DNA of 64,000 bases from Halothermothrix sp. (GCA_016841825.1 JAENYK010000002.1:1-64000), one strand, 5' to 3'. Counted from the stretch's first letter, positions 8,232 through 16,916 are shown. The notes: a model not told the origin generated them from the letters alone. Program-made: numbers and translations.

Positions 8232-9236
8232 ATGCTTAAAAAGTTATCTACATTAGTCATCTTGGTGGTAATCGGTTTGATGATGTTCTCGATGATGTCT
8301 TTTGCTGCTGATGATTGGCCAACTCGTCCGATCAAAATTTTTGTTCCCTTTAAGGCTGGTGGTAGTGCTGATAGATTGGCGCGCGGCTTAGCGCCTTACT
8401 TAAAAGAAGAGCTGGGAGTTCCAGTTTTAGTTGAAAACTATCCAGGTGCTTCTACTCAAATTGGTACAACTATGATGATTAATAACAAAGATGCCGAGAA
8501 GGGTTATGTATTATTGCTTTCAACTCAATTATATTTTAGTAACTCCATCGTTACTCAACAAGCACCTTACAAATTAGAAGATTTTGCAATGGTGAATATC
8601 GAACAATTTGATCCAGTAGATTTCGCAGTTTTAAAAGATTCGCCATATAACAACTTGACTGATCTGATTAAAGCGATTGAAGCCAATCCTGGTAAACTGA
8701 AGATGGGCGGTATCTTTGGTGGTTCTAACTATCTGACTGCTATGATCATGAAAGAAGAGTTAGGTTTAGACTTTAAAGTAATCACCTACTCTAGTGGTTC
8801 TGAATATCGAAATGCTTTATTAGGTAAGCAGGTTGATTTTGTAGCTAGTTCCGCATCTGGAGATACTTCCATTCAGGATCAAGCTAAAGTTCTCACAGTT
8901 GCTCTGCCAGAAGAGGACTTACCTTTTAAAGAATGGCCAGAAGCAACCTCGATGAACGCTGAATTAGCTAAGTATAATCTGAATATTACTAATTTAGGAG
9001 CAGTTCGGTTTATGGTAGCTAGTGCTGAGTTCAAAGAAAAATATCCTGAAAGATATCAAAAGTTGATCACAGCTTATGAAAAGGCTGTTAACTCACCAGA
9101 ATATCAAGCTTATTTAGCAAAATCTGGACAGCAGAGTGTATTCCATTATTATGGTCCAGAAAAATCCCTGGAAATTATGGAAGATATCCATGCAACTGCT
9201 GTGAAATATAAGAAGTTATTATTGGGTAGTAGATAA
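8232..9236 (+). CDS. tctC: TctC-family tricarboxylate-binding protein, secreted
   Basis: This 334-aa solute-binding protein belongs to the Bug/TctC family of tripartite tricarboxylate transporters. A signal peptide (MLKK, hydrophobic core, cleavage after SFA near residue 25) is followed by WPTRPIKIFVPFKAGGSADRLAR, the characteristic opening of the family. The mature protein would sit outside the membrane, attached or loosely bound, and deliver ligand to TctA/TctB. GGAGG at 8220-8224 precedes the ATG. There is no lipobox cysteine, which is a little unusual for a Gram-positive-type cell envelope and would suit an organism with an outer membrane such as Halanaerobiales. Confidence 0.9.
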   Translation: MLKKLSTLVILVVIGLMMFSMMSFAADDWPTRPIKIFVPFKAGGSADRLARGLAPYLKEELGVPVLVENYPGASTQIGTTMMINNKDAEKGYVLLLSTQLYFSNSIVTQQAPYKLEDFAMVNIEQFDPVDFAVLKDSPYNNLTDLIKAIEANPGKLKMGGIFGGSNYLTAMIMKEELGLDFKVITYSSGSEYRNALLGKQVDFVASSASGDTSIQDQAKVLTVALPEEDLPFKEWPEATSMNAELAKYNLNITNLGAVRFMVASAEFKEKYPERYQKLITAYEKAVNSPEYQAYLAKSGQQSVFHYYGPEKSLEIMEDIHATAVKYKKLLLGSR

Positions 9237-9255
9237 TTTCCATAAGTAAATTTAA

Positions 9256-9287
9256 AGGCTTCACATCTGGTGACAGATGTGAAGCCT
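9256..9287 (+). ncRNA. Perfect 14-bp intercistronic stem-loop between tctC and tctB
   Basis: The arms 9256-9269 and 9274-9287 are fully complementary with a 4-nt GTGA loop and no following T run. It is therefore unlikely to be a full terminator. Such stems after a binding-protein gene often stabilise the upstream mRNA segment, giving far more binding protein than permease. The role here is inferred from position. Confidence 0.6.
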
Positions 9288-9318
9288 GATTACCGGCTTT
9301 TATAAAGGGGGGAGTATA

Positions 9319-9810
9319 ATGAAACTAGGTTCGTATCGCATTATCAAGCTCCATCGGTTAATTTTTCCCATCGGTTTATTAATTTTTATGTTCGCATATT
9401 ATTGGCAGATTAAAGATATCCCTAATCCTGCAGAAAACTTAGCCATGGTGTATCCAGTTTTAGGGCTGCTTTTGGTGTTGACTGTGATTAACTCTATCCG
9501 CGAGATCCAAATTGAAAAAATAGCAGATGTGACCTCAGTTCAAGACCAAGAGAAAGAGAAAGAGAAAGATAATAAATTTAGTTTTAAGAAAATAATTCAA
9601 TCGAAAATTTTTGTTCTTGTAGTGATCACTAGTATTTTTCTTATCTTAATTCCGTTCTTTGGTTTAGTGGTCATGACAGCTTTCTATTTACCGGTGGTTT
9701 TATGGGGATTGGGCAATAGAAATTGGCTGTTGATCATTTTCCTACCAATTGGTGCTGTAATCTTGATTAAATTGCTATTCGGCTATTGGATGAATATCCC
9801 AATCCCATAA
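9319..9810 (+). CDS. tctB: TctB-family small permease subunit
   Basis: This 163-aa membrane protein has about four hydrophobic segments: 15-30, 45-60, a central pair around 98-130, and 135-155. A charged loop rich in Glu/Lys lies at about 70-90. This layout matches the poorly conserved TctB subunit of tripartite tricarboxylate transporters. It sits between tctC and tctA, where TctB is expected. GGGGGGAG precedes the ATG. Identification rests more on context and topology than on motifs. Confidence 0.78.
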   Translation: MKLGSYRIIKLHRLIFPIGLLIFMFAYYWQIKDIPNPAENLAMVYPVLGLLLVLTVINSIREIQIEKIADVTSVQDQEKEKEKDNKFSFKKIIQSKIFVLVVITSIFLILIPFFGLVVMTAFYLPVVLWGLGNRNWLLIIFLPIGAVILIKLLFGYWMNIPIP

Positions 9811-9828
9811 AAAAGGAGGTATGGAAAG

Positions 9829-11325
9829 ATGATTGATGGAAGCGAGTTTTTACATGGATTAGCATTATTATTAAATTGGCATATTCCAATATTTATGTTT
9901 ATGGGTGTTTTATTTGGAGTAGTTTTAGGAGCAATTCCCGGCTTTAACGCAGCTTTAGGAATTGCAATTATGTTACCTTTTACTTATGTAATGTCACCTC
10001 TTTATTCCTTAGTTTTCTTGATCTCGATTTATACTGGTGGAGTTTGGGGAGGAGCTATTACGGCGATTCTGCTAAATACACCAGGAGCTCCAGCAGCGGT
10101 TTGTACAACCTTAGATGGTTATCCAATGACACTTCAGGGCAAACCGGGAGTTGCCTTAGGAATTAGTGTAACTTCCTCTGCATTGGGTGGTTTTATTGGT
10201 AGTTTGGTGCTCTTGTTTATTATGGCTCCATTGGCCTCTGTCGCGCTGAAATTCGGTGATCCCGAGATGTTTTTCTTAGCGATCTTTGGTTTGACCATCA
10301 TCGCTTCTTTAAAGGGCGAAAATATTATTAAAGGATTTATCGCTGGACTTTTCGGAGTTCTGTTAGGTTCAATCGGAATGACTCATACTGGGGTAATGCG
10401 GGCAACTTTTGGCTCAATCAATCTATTAGATGGAATTCCCATCGTGCCAGCGCTTATCGGATTTTTAGCATTTTCGGAATTGTTTAGCTTGATTGAACAA
10501 AAGCAAATTTTGGATCGGAAAAAGTTAGCTCAGGGTAATTTTAAGCAAGTTATCGCAGGAATTCGCGAGGCGATTCGCCACCCAATTACGATTATCCGGT
10601 CCAGTATCATCGGAGTAGTGATTGGAGCGGTTCCGGCGGCTGGAGCGACCATCGGGAGTATTGTGAGCTATAATATTGCGAAACAGACCTCGAAGGATCC
10701 AGATGTCTATGGTACTGGTCATCCCGATGGAATTGTAGCTGCCGAGACTGCCAACAATGCTTCTCAGGGTGGCGCTTTGGCGACTATGTTGGCTTTGGGA
10801 ATCCCAGGTGGTTCATCGACAGCCATGTTACTGGGGGCATTGATGTTACAAGGTTGGATTCCTGGTCCGCGGTTGTTCATCGAACATACTGATATTATCT
10901 ATGCGACAATTAGCTCAGTTTTACTGCAGCAGATAGTGTTGATCATCGTAGGGGCAGTTTTCTGTTACTTTGCTGCTAGAGTTGTCTTTTTGCCAACTAA
11001 TGTGTTAGTGCCAGTGACTATTGTCCTGGCAACTATCGGTGCATTCTCCACTCGGAATTTGATCTTTGATGCCCAGTTGATGTTCATTTTCGGAATTTTG
11101 GGCTATATCATGAAGAAGTATAAGTTCCCTCCGGTAGCAACTGTATTAGGGATTATTTTAGGGCCCATCGCTGATTCGGCTTTGATCAGAATTGTGCAGG
11201 GTTATAGTGATAACTATTGGGCAATTTTAGCGAGACCACTTACTGTATTGCTGATTGTTGCCAGTATCGTCAGTTTTGCTTTGCCATATATTTTGAATAA
11301 GCGCAGAGAACGTGCAGCTGCGTAG
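9829..11325 (+). CDS. tctA: TctA-family large permease subunit
   Basis: This 498-aa integral membrane subunit, with about 11-12 hydrophobic segments, is the large permease of the tripartite tricarboxylate transporter. The GAIPGFNAALGIAIMLPFTY stretch near residues 30-49 and the GGVWGGAITAILLNTPGAP motif at about 73-91 are hallmarks of the family, as is the second AIPGG-type glycine/proline motif near 316. The AAAGG-type ribosome binding site lies 8 nt before the ATG. It would drive ion-coupled uptake of the ligand delivered by TctC. Confidence 0.93.
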   Translation: MIDGSEFLHGLALLLNWHIPIFMFMGVLFGVVLGAIPGFNAALGIAIMLPFTYVMSPLYSLVFLISIYTGGVWGGAITAILLNTPGAPAAVCTTLDGYPMTLQGKPGVALGISVTSSALGGFIGSLVLLFIMAPLASVALKFGDPEMFFLAIFGLTIIASLKGENIIKGFIAGLFGVLLGSIGMTHTGVMRATFGSINLLDGIPIVPALIGFLAFSELFSLIEQKQILDRKKLAQGNFKQVIAGIREAIRHPITIIRSSIIGVVIGAVPAAGATIGSIVSYNIAKQTSKDPDVYGTGHPDGIVAAETANNASQGGALATMLALGIPGGSSTAMLLGALMLQGWIPGPRLFIEHTDIIYATISSVLLQQIVLIIVGAVFCYFAARVVFLPTNVLVPVTIVLATIGAFSTRNLIFDAQLMFIFGILGYIMKKYKFPPVATVLGIILGPIADSALIRIVQGYSDNYWAILARPLTVLLIVASIVSFALPYILNKRRERAAA

Positions 11326-11346
11326 AGCTAAAAGAGGGGGATTATC

Positions 11347-12228
11347 ATGAAACTAACTGAGATTGATAATAGGTCGAAGGCTAAGCGGTTTCGGGAGATG
11401 TTGGCCCAGGAAGAGATTATTCAGCTACCCGGGGCGCATAATGCCCTGACTGCGAGAATTATTGAGAAGACTGGTTTTAAAGGTGTCTATATAACTGGTT
11501 CAGGAACTGCCTCAGCGATGCTCGGGGCACCTGATGTAGGTTTAGTGACTTTTACAGAAATGTTTACCAATGTCAAGTACATCAACAATGCAGTCAATAT
11601 ACCAGTTATCTGTGATGCTGATACTGGCTATGGAAATTCCATCAATGTCATGCGGACCGTGCGGGAATATGAAGAGATTGGTGTGGCCGGGATTCATATA
11701 GAAGATCAACTATTGCCAAAAAAATGTGGCCATATGGAAGGGAAGCAATTAGTGACTGCCGAGGAGATGGTGGGCAAAATTCAGGCTGCGCTAGCTGCAC
11801 GACAGAACCCAGATTTTGTAATCATTGCTCGAACTGATGCGCGGGCGGTTTTAGGCATCGAGGAAGCGATTCGGAGAGCTAATCTCTATGTTGAGGCCGG
11901 GGCGGATGTGATTTTTCCGGAAGCTCCGCAATCCAAAGAGGAACTTAAGCTCTTTGCGGAAGAGATTCAGGCGCCGATCATTGCGAATATGACTGAATGG
12001 GGTAAAACCCCCTTATGTACTCTGGATGAATTACGGGCTATGGGCTGCAAAATTGTGATTTATCCAGCTTCTGGGATGCGGGCTGCCCATAAAGCGATTG
12101 AAGATTTGATGGTCGAAATTATGACTAAGGGGACCCAAAAAGATTTTCTAGATCATCTGACCCCCCGGCGTGAACTGTATGACCTGGTGGAATTACCGAA
12201 AATCAATGAGATGGAAAGAAAATATTAA
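11347..12228 (+). CDS. Isocitrate lyase/PEP mutase family carbon-carbon lyase
   Basis: This 293-aa TIM-barrel protein carries the KKCGH catalytic motif (125-129), which in lyases of the family supplies the general-acid cysteine, and DADTGYG (90-96) for metal and substrate binding. Length and motif resemble 2-methylisocitrate lyase and 2,3-dimethylmalate lyase rather than PEP mutase, which lacks the cysteine. It would split isocitrate to succinate plus glyoxylate, 2-methylisocitrate to succinate plus pyruvate, or dimethylmalate to propionate plus pyruvate. Sharing an operon with the hydro-lyase and the dehydrogenase, it could act on the same intermediate, creating a branch point. Database annotation as carboxyvinyl-carboxyphosphonate phosphorylmutase would probably be wrong. 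Confidence 0.85.
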   Translation: MKLTEIDNRSKAKRFREMLAQEEIIQLPGAHNALTARIIEKTGFKGVYITGSGTASAMLGAPDVGLVTFTEMFTNVKYINNAVNIPVICDADTGYGNSINVMRTVREYEEIGVAGIHIEDQLLPKKCGHMEGKQLVTAEEMVGKIQAALAARQNPDFVIIARTDARAVLGIEEAIRRANLYVEAGADVIFPEAPQSKEELKLFAEEIQAPIIANMTEWGKTPLCTLDELRAMGCKIVIYPASGMRAAHKAIEDLMVEIMTKGTQKDFLDHLTPRRELYDLVELPKINEMERKY

Positions 12229-12231
12229 AGC

Positions 12232-12273
12232 TTAGAGTCCGGGGGTGCTGCAATTAGTACCCCCGGACTCTAA
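12232..12273 (+). ncRNA. Perfect 15-bp intercistronic stem-loop before the DASS gene
   Basis: Arms 12232-12246 and 12259-12273 are exactly complementary and GC-rich, with a 12-nt loop. No T run follows (AACGAGTCG), so it is more likely a stability or attenuation element than a terminator. It is the second such stem in the operon and separates the lyase gene from the last transporter gene. Confidence 0.6.
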
Positions 12274-12297
12274 ACGAGTCGAAGAAAGGGTGAGAGA

Positions 12298-13560
12298 ATG
12301 TCAGCAGCTGTCATTACCTTATTAATCATTTTATGTTCAATGATCTTTTTTGTTTTTGAAATTGTACCAGTGGCGATTACTGCTCTTTTGGTAATCTTAT
12401 CTTTAATCACATTTAAAATCCTAGGCCCCAACGATGCCTTTAGTGGATTTTCGAATAATACAACTCTGTTGATCCTTTTTATGTCAGCGATTGGGGAGGC
12501 TTTATTTAAAACAGGAATCGGGCAGAAAGTGGCCAAACAGGTCTTAAAGGTTGCTGGCAAGAATGATTCTGTGCTTATTTTTGCGATAACCGGGCTGGCT
12601 ACCGTTCTCTCAAGTGTCAGTAGCAATACTGGTGCAACTCTGGTTTTGCTGCCATTGGTGATCAGTACTGCAAAAATGTATGGGAAAAAACCGAGTCATT
12701 TTTTGATTCCTCTCTCTTTTGGGACCGCTTTTGGGGGTATTTTGACTTTAATCGGACGAGCTCCCAACATGATCATTAGTGGCTTTGCTAAAGATCAGGG
12801 TTTGGCTGGCTTTGGTTTTTTTGAACTTGGTAAGATTGGTTTACCGATTGCTATCATCTGTATTATCTATATGGTATTTATTGGCAAAAAGCAGTTAGAA
12901 GATCGGCCTTTTCAGACTGAAGAGGTGAAAGGTCAATTTGTGGTGCGCGAAGAGAAGCAGTGGATCGCCGTCGCAATTCTTATCGGGGTGATTATTGCTA
13001 TGGTGGGAATTAACCCGATTTCTAAGTTGGTTGGTTTTAATTTGACTACTGTCGCCATGCTTGGAGCGATTTTGACCGTTGTTACTGGGTGTATTGATAT
13101 CAATGAGTTCTTCAAAAGTGTCAGTTGGACGTCGATCTTTCTCTTTGCAGGCTTGATGCCCTTGGGAAAAGCTATGCAGGAGACAGGGGCAGCCCGGATG
13201 ATTGCTGACTTTTTAATCACCATTATGCCTAGTCACAATTCTTTGGGAATAGTGGTAGTTTTGTTCTTAGTTGGCGGGCTTTTGGCCCAGTTTATGTCCC
13301 ATACTGCGGCTTCGACGATTCTGGCCCCAGTATTTTATATGATTGCGGTAACGTTAAACATTGATCCCCATGCTTTGCTGATACTGTTGGCGATTTCGAC
13401 AGGAATGGCCATGGCGACTCCTATTGGAACACCGCCTAATATTATCGTTTATGGGGTGGGGGGTTATAAGTTTGTCGATTTTGTTAAACTCGGGGTTCCG
13501 ATGTTATTGATTGGTTTAGTGGTGTCGGTAATCCTGATTCCGATCTTTTACCCTTTGTAG
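12298..13560 (+). CDS. SLC13/DASS-family anion transporter
   Basis: This 420-aa polytopic protein, about 10-12 hydrophobic segments, has duplicated hairpin signatures of the divalent-anion:sodium symporter superfamily: SSVSSNTGATLVLLPL near residue 105 and SHTAASTILAPVF near 336. Relatives carry citrate, succinate, tartrate or sulfate, sometimes as exchangers. As the last gene of a citrate-like operon it could import a second substrate or export succinate. The substrate cannot be told from the sequence. The ribosome binding site is AAAGGGTGAG before the ATG at 12298. Confidence 0.82.
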   Translation: MSAAVITLLIILCSMIFFVFEIVPVAITALLVILSLITFKILGPNDAFSGFSNNTTLLILFMSAIGEALFKTGIGQKVAKQVLKVAGKNDSVLIFAITGLATVLSSVSSNTGATLVLLPLVISTAKMYGKKPSHFLIPLSFGTAFGGILTLIGRAPNMIISGFAKDQGLAGFGFFELGKIGLPIAIICIIYMVFIGKKQLEDRPFQTEEVKGQFVVREEKQWIAVAILIGVIIAMVGINPISKLVGFNLTTVAMLGAILTVVTGCIDINEFFKSVSWTSIFLFAGLMPLGKAMQETGAARMIADFLITIMPSHNSLGIVVVLFLVGGLLAQFMSHTAASTILAPVFYMIAVTLNIDPHALLILLAISTGMAMATPIGTPPNIIVYGVGGYKFVDFVKLGVPMLLIGLVVSVILIPIFYPL

Positions 13561-13669
13561 AATTTAGCTAACTTGTTATAAAATAAAAAAAAGGGTTTTG
13601 GGGTCATCTGTATAATATATTAGTGGTTAGGTAATATTTTGATTAAATCATAGTAAAGGAAGTGGTTAG

Positions 13670-14431
13670 ATGGCTGAAATCTCAAAAACAGCATTACGAA
13701 CCCTTACGATTATGGAAATTTTAAATGATGCAGAAAAATCACTTTCTTTAGAAGAGCTGACCCAATTGGTGGGTGCGAATAAGACCAGTGTATTTCGCAG
13801 TTTAAAGACATTAGAGGAAAAAGGGTTTGTTGCACAAAATTCTGAAACAAATAAGTATTATATTACCTTAAAATTGGTTACCATGGCCAATAAAATAATC
13901 TCCCGTTTGGACTTTCGGAGTATTGCCAAACCTCATATGCGGGATATCGCTAAGGAGAGTGGTCTTTCAATCCACTTATCGATTCAGGAAGGTACTGATA
14001 GTGTGATTATTGATAAGGTGGATTATAAAGAAAAGATCAAGATTTCTTTTGCTTTGGGGCGGCGGAGTCCTATCTACTGTACAGCTAGTGGGAAATCTTT
14101 GTTGGCCTTTCTACCACCCGAAAAAACTCGGGCTATTTTGGATAAGATCGAATGGAAGCAATATACACCGACAACCATCACCAGTCAGGTGGAGATGTTG
14201 GCCGAGTTGCAGACGATTCGTCAAGCTGAATATTCTGTTGACCGGGAGGAGCATAATCCAGGGATTATGTGTGTAGCAGCACCGATCCGGAATCATCAGG
14301 GTGAGGTGAAAGCTGCTTTGAGTTTGACTGGTTTTGCGGAGAAGCTGAATGCTATTGGAATTGAAGCGCTAAGCAAATTAGTGAAGGAAAAAACTCATCA
14401 AATTTCTTTAGAAATGGGGCACCAAGATTAA
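13670..14431 (+). CDS. IclR-family transcriptional regulator
   Basis: This 253-aa regulator has an N-terminal winged helix-turn-helix (residues about 6-70, with the SLEELTQLVGANKTSVFRSLKTLEEKGF core) and a C-terminal effector-binding domain that includes the family stretches GRRSPIYCTASGKSLLA and REEHNPGIMCVAAPI. IclR proteins usually control adjacent catabolic genes in response to an organic-acid ligand. It is separated from the operon by 109 bp holding a TATAAT at 13612-13617, so it probably has its own promoter. It is the likely regulator of the 0.6-13.6 kb cluster. Confidence 0.9.
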   Translation: MAEISKTALRTLTIMEILNDAEKSLSLEELTQLVGANKTSVFRSLKTLEEKGFVAQNSETNKYYITLKLVTMANKIISRLDFRSIAKPHMRDIAKESGLSIHLSIQEGTDSVIIDKVDYKEKIKISFALGRRSPIYCTASGKSLLAFLPPEKTRAILDKIEWKQYTPTTITSQVEMLAELQTIRQAEYSVDREEHNPGIMCVAAPIRNHQGEVKAALSLTGFAEKLNAIGIEALSKLVKEKTHQISLEMGHQD

Positions 14432-14501
14432 AAGAAGGAGCTGTCTCAAAATTGAACTTCTCCTGTAAAGTAGACAGTGGAAATAATAAAAATGAGCTAA
14501 G

Positions 14502-14542
14502 CGGCTAAAGCCCTAATTCCATAGGGCTTAGGCCGTTTTTTT
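14502..14542 (+). terminator. Rho-independent terminator after the IclR gene
   Basis: A stem pairs 14502-14515 with 14522-14535, with two internal mismatches, a 6-nt loop and a run of eight T. It ends the regulator transcript. The preceding 14440-14490 segment resembles the end of a decayed insertion sequence, but no transposase is attached. Confidence 0.7.
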
Positions 14543-14699
14543 GTAATCGTTTTGTACTATAGAAATTGATATATTTATCTATTGACTTAGAGATGATGCC
14601 TCAAACAAAAAAGAAGAGATCGATGAGAAAAGACTGGTCTTCAACTTAATACCTTTGAAGGTCAGTCTCATTAGTAAAACAAGCGGAGAGGATATTTAT

Positions 14700-15002
14700 T
14701 TACCTCACTCGCTTTAAAATAAATTCTTCGTGTTTGACAACTTCTGCTTCTATACGTTCTAGTCTGGCAGTGTTCTGTAACTGACCATCAAATAATGCTT
14801 CAATTTTAGGTTTGATGTCATTTTCGATAACATTATTAGTCTTTTTTAATTCGACTTTTAAATCTGATACTTCTTTTGTTAGCTCACCGACATCATCTTT
14901 AAGCCCACCAACATCATTTTTAAGACCTTTAAGCTCACCGACATCTTTGGTCAAAACACCCACCTGTTGAGCAATCAATTCCAGTAGTTCTCTGTCTGTC
15001 AT
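14700..15002 (-). CDS. Small coiled-coil protein (paralogue of 17369-17689)
   Basis: The function is not recognised. This 100-aa protein begins TDRELLELIAQQVGVLTKDVGELK and continues as heptad-like repeats in which the DVGELK/DVGGLK unit recurs three to four times (residues about 19-45). A conserved tail follows with TNNVIENDIKPKIEALFD. A GAGGTG box 6 nt before the ATG supports translation. A related protein lies 2.4 kb away on the same strand, and similar proteins are common and unannotated in clostridia, often with variable repeat numbers. It has no membrane segment or signal peptide. Confidence 0.75.
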   Translation of the reverse strand: MTDRELLELIAQQVGVLTKDVGELKGLKNDVGGLKDDVGELTKEVSDLKVELKKTNNVIENDIKPKIEALFDGQLQNTARLERIEAEVVKHEEFILKRVR

Positions 15003-15486
15003 TTTGTCACCTCATTTTTCGGAGTGATAGTTTATCTATTCTCCATGGGATACGATATTCCTTTCTTGTTTTTGAGCTAGAAGATTCTTTCGACAGTCAA
15101 ATTATTTTCTTTGTATTGCTGGTACCAATAGCTTTTATAAGATTCCAAATTAGCATTTTGCGTTTTAATGATATCGAATCCTACTCCGCCAATTATCATT
15201 AATTGAGTTGCTAATGTTTCAATAAAATCCTGGCTTTCTACTCTGATTATAATTTCTTTTGTAATTTCGGATGTCTAGTGATTTCTATTCTCCTAAAGGT
15301 TTATGAGGGTATAATTATTAACCATGAATACCCAAGGATTTCCATCTTAAGCATGCCAATATTTGTTTAGTCGTCACCATTTGTTCTTATTGGAATAGCG
15401 GTGTTTAGCCATAGATGCAGTAGATAATAGATTATGTGGTTGATTTCATTACAAAATCAGCATTCGGTTTTTATCCTTTATTGTTT
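15003..15486. other. Decayed stretch with one open minus-strand fragment
   Basis: Between 15274 and 15077 the minus strand is open for 66 codons ending in TAG. It encodes a plausible helical protein segment (a central LATQLMIIGGVGFD and an ESYKSYWYQQYKE tail) but has no start codon at its upstream end, where a stop interrupts it. It looks like the tail of a broken gene. Nothing else is supported in this stretch. Confidence 0.4.
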
Positions 15487-15738
15487 TTACCTCTGTGAAT
15501 TTATGGGAATGGCTACGGATTTTTTTAGGATTTCAACTGTATCATTAGCATTCTGTAGTTCTTTTTTAAGTTTTCTATTCTCGGTTTCAAATTCTAACAA
15601 TCTTTTATCCACCGTCTTAGAAAGGGCTAAGATACTTCCAGATCTTTGGATACTGAACTTATTGATAGACTTTTCTACTATCATTTTTACAGTACTGGCA
15701 TTGAACTCATCATCATAATATCTATTTTCGTTTCCCAA
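15487..15738 (-). pseudogene. IS3-family OrfA transposase relic
   Basis: This frame begins at a TTG (15738) behind a GGGGTG box and encodes GNENRYYDDEF, the usual opening of IS3-family OrfA. It ends with ENRKLKKELQNANDTVEILKK, the typical leucine-zipper end of OrfA. The central helix-turn-helix portion is altered or partly deleted. No OrfB integrase frame follows, and no terminal inverted repeats are evident. It is best treated as a dead insertion-sequence remnant. Confidence 0.6.
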
Positions 15739-15985
15739 TATTAACACCCCTTAATGATTTGATTATACAATCACAATCCGGTGTCCGTCAAAGTGGGAAT
15801 GATTCATTTTTTAAACTAATATAAGAGGTTCCAAAAAAACATGAGATAATTAAAAGAAAGCAAGTATTAGAATGGCTGCAATTAATGGTATAATCAAGGA
15901 AAATGGATACAATAGGATATTTTGCAGGAATAATTTTCGGTTTGTTGAATAAATATTATGGCAAAAAATTTAGGGGGGATGTTAA

Positions 15986-16255
15986 ATGTCTGAAATGTCT
16001 TTTAAAGAGTCAATTTTTGAAGTGGCATCAAAGTTAAAAGGTTCTGCATTAAATGACTACGAAAAAAGTAAAATTATAGAACATTTTAATGCATCGGGTA
16101 AGGCAACCTCTGCTGAAAAAGCTCGAGAGGCAATGGAAAAAGTCATACAGAGAAGATTACCTGTGCTACAATTCAAAGAATCTGCTTCTCTAGACAACAT
16201 AGATATGTTGCTTAGGCAAATGGAAAAAGAAGCAGAGCAGTGGGATAATCAATAA
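15986..16255 (+). CDS. Hypothetical 89-aa helical protein
   Basis: The family is not recognised. The 89-aa product is charged and predicted mostly helical, with no membrane segment. A strong GGGGGGA box precedes the ATG by 7 nt. Its stop codon overlaps the next start (TAATG), so the two genes are translationally coupled and probably function together. Codon use is more AT-rich than the metabolic operon, in keeping with an accessory patch. Confidence 0.65.
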   Translation: MSEMSFKESIFEVASKLKGSALNDYEKSKIIEHFNASGKATSAEKAREAMEKVIQRRLPVLQFKESASLDNIDMLLRQMEKEAEQWDNQ

Positions 16256-16896
16256 TGAATTCCTTTATTATAAAGGCAGTAGCAGAAACAATAGAGTATA
16301 TAAACCAAAATGATTATTGGGTTGTCTATATTCTGATTCTTGTTATTAATGCAATAGGGTGTCTTATATCTTGGTTTTTGAGTAAAAGAAAATTACATTC
16401 TGAAATAAAAAAACTTGAGGTAGAAATTACCGATAAACAAAGTCAATTACTTGAAAAGATGCATAAGTACAGAGATAAACATGTTGAAAACTCAAAACTT
16501 ATTGAACTAAGTATAAGGGATGTTTTAGAATGTCTTAGAAAAAAGGATTCAGATTTATTACGGCAAGCATGGCTTGAATTAAATTCTTTTTTCTTTAATG
16601 ATTTATTAGCCTCGTTTAATGGCTATTTAGAGATGGTTGAAATACTATTTGAAAAAGATCGCAAAAGAAAAAAATATTTCATCGAAGATCAAATATTTCG
16701 ATTATTTAAAACAATCGAATTATATCTAGCTGTTGTAAATAAAGAGACTATTTTATCTAGAATAAATCATGATAAGATATCTATATCAAAAGAAACTATT
16801 ACCCCAATGATGAGATTTGTAAGAGACAATACAGGGTTATGGCAATTACGAAAAAGAATTACTTTAAAAAAATATTTAAAAAAATTTGGTTGTTAA
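16255..16896 (+). CDS. Hypothetical membrane-anchored coiled-coil protein
   Basis: This 213-aa protein has one transmembrane segment at about residues 22-42 (WVVYILILVINAIGCLISWF). A basic, coiled-coil stretch follows at 44-80, and then a cytoplasmic helical domain rich in Lys and Phe. It overlaps the preceding gene by 1 nt. No catalytic motif is visible. A two-gene unit of a small soluble protein and a membrane-anchored partner could be a toxin/immunity or signalling pair, but nothing proves this. It ends with a possible weak terminator hairpin at 16917-16934. Confidence 0.65.
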   Translation: MNSFIIKAVAETIEYINQNDYWVVYILILVINAIGCLISWFLSKRKLHSEIKKLEVEITDKQSQLLEKMHKYRDKHVENSKLIELSIRDVLECLRKKDSDLLRQAWLELNSFFFNDLLASFNGYLEMVEILFEKDRKRKKYFIEDQIFRLFKTIELYLAVVNKETILSRINHDKISISKETITPMMRFVRDNTGLWQLRKRITLKKYLKKFGC

Positions 16897-16916
16897 ATAG
16901 AAGTTTGTAAAGCTTC

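Noticed and set aside
9256-9287. Full terminator between tctC and tctB
   Set aside because: The stem is perfect but lacks a following T run, and the downstream genes belong to the same transporter.
15434-15718. 94-aa plus-strand frame
   Set aside because: It is the mirror of the IS3 OrfA relic and has no independent support.
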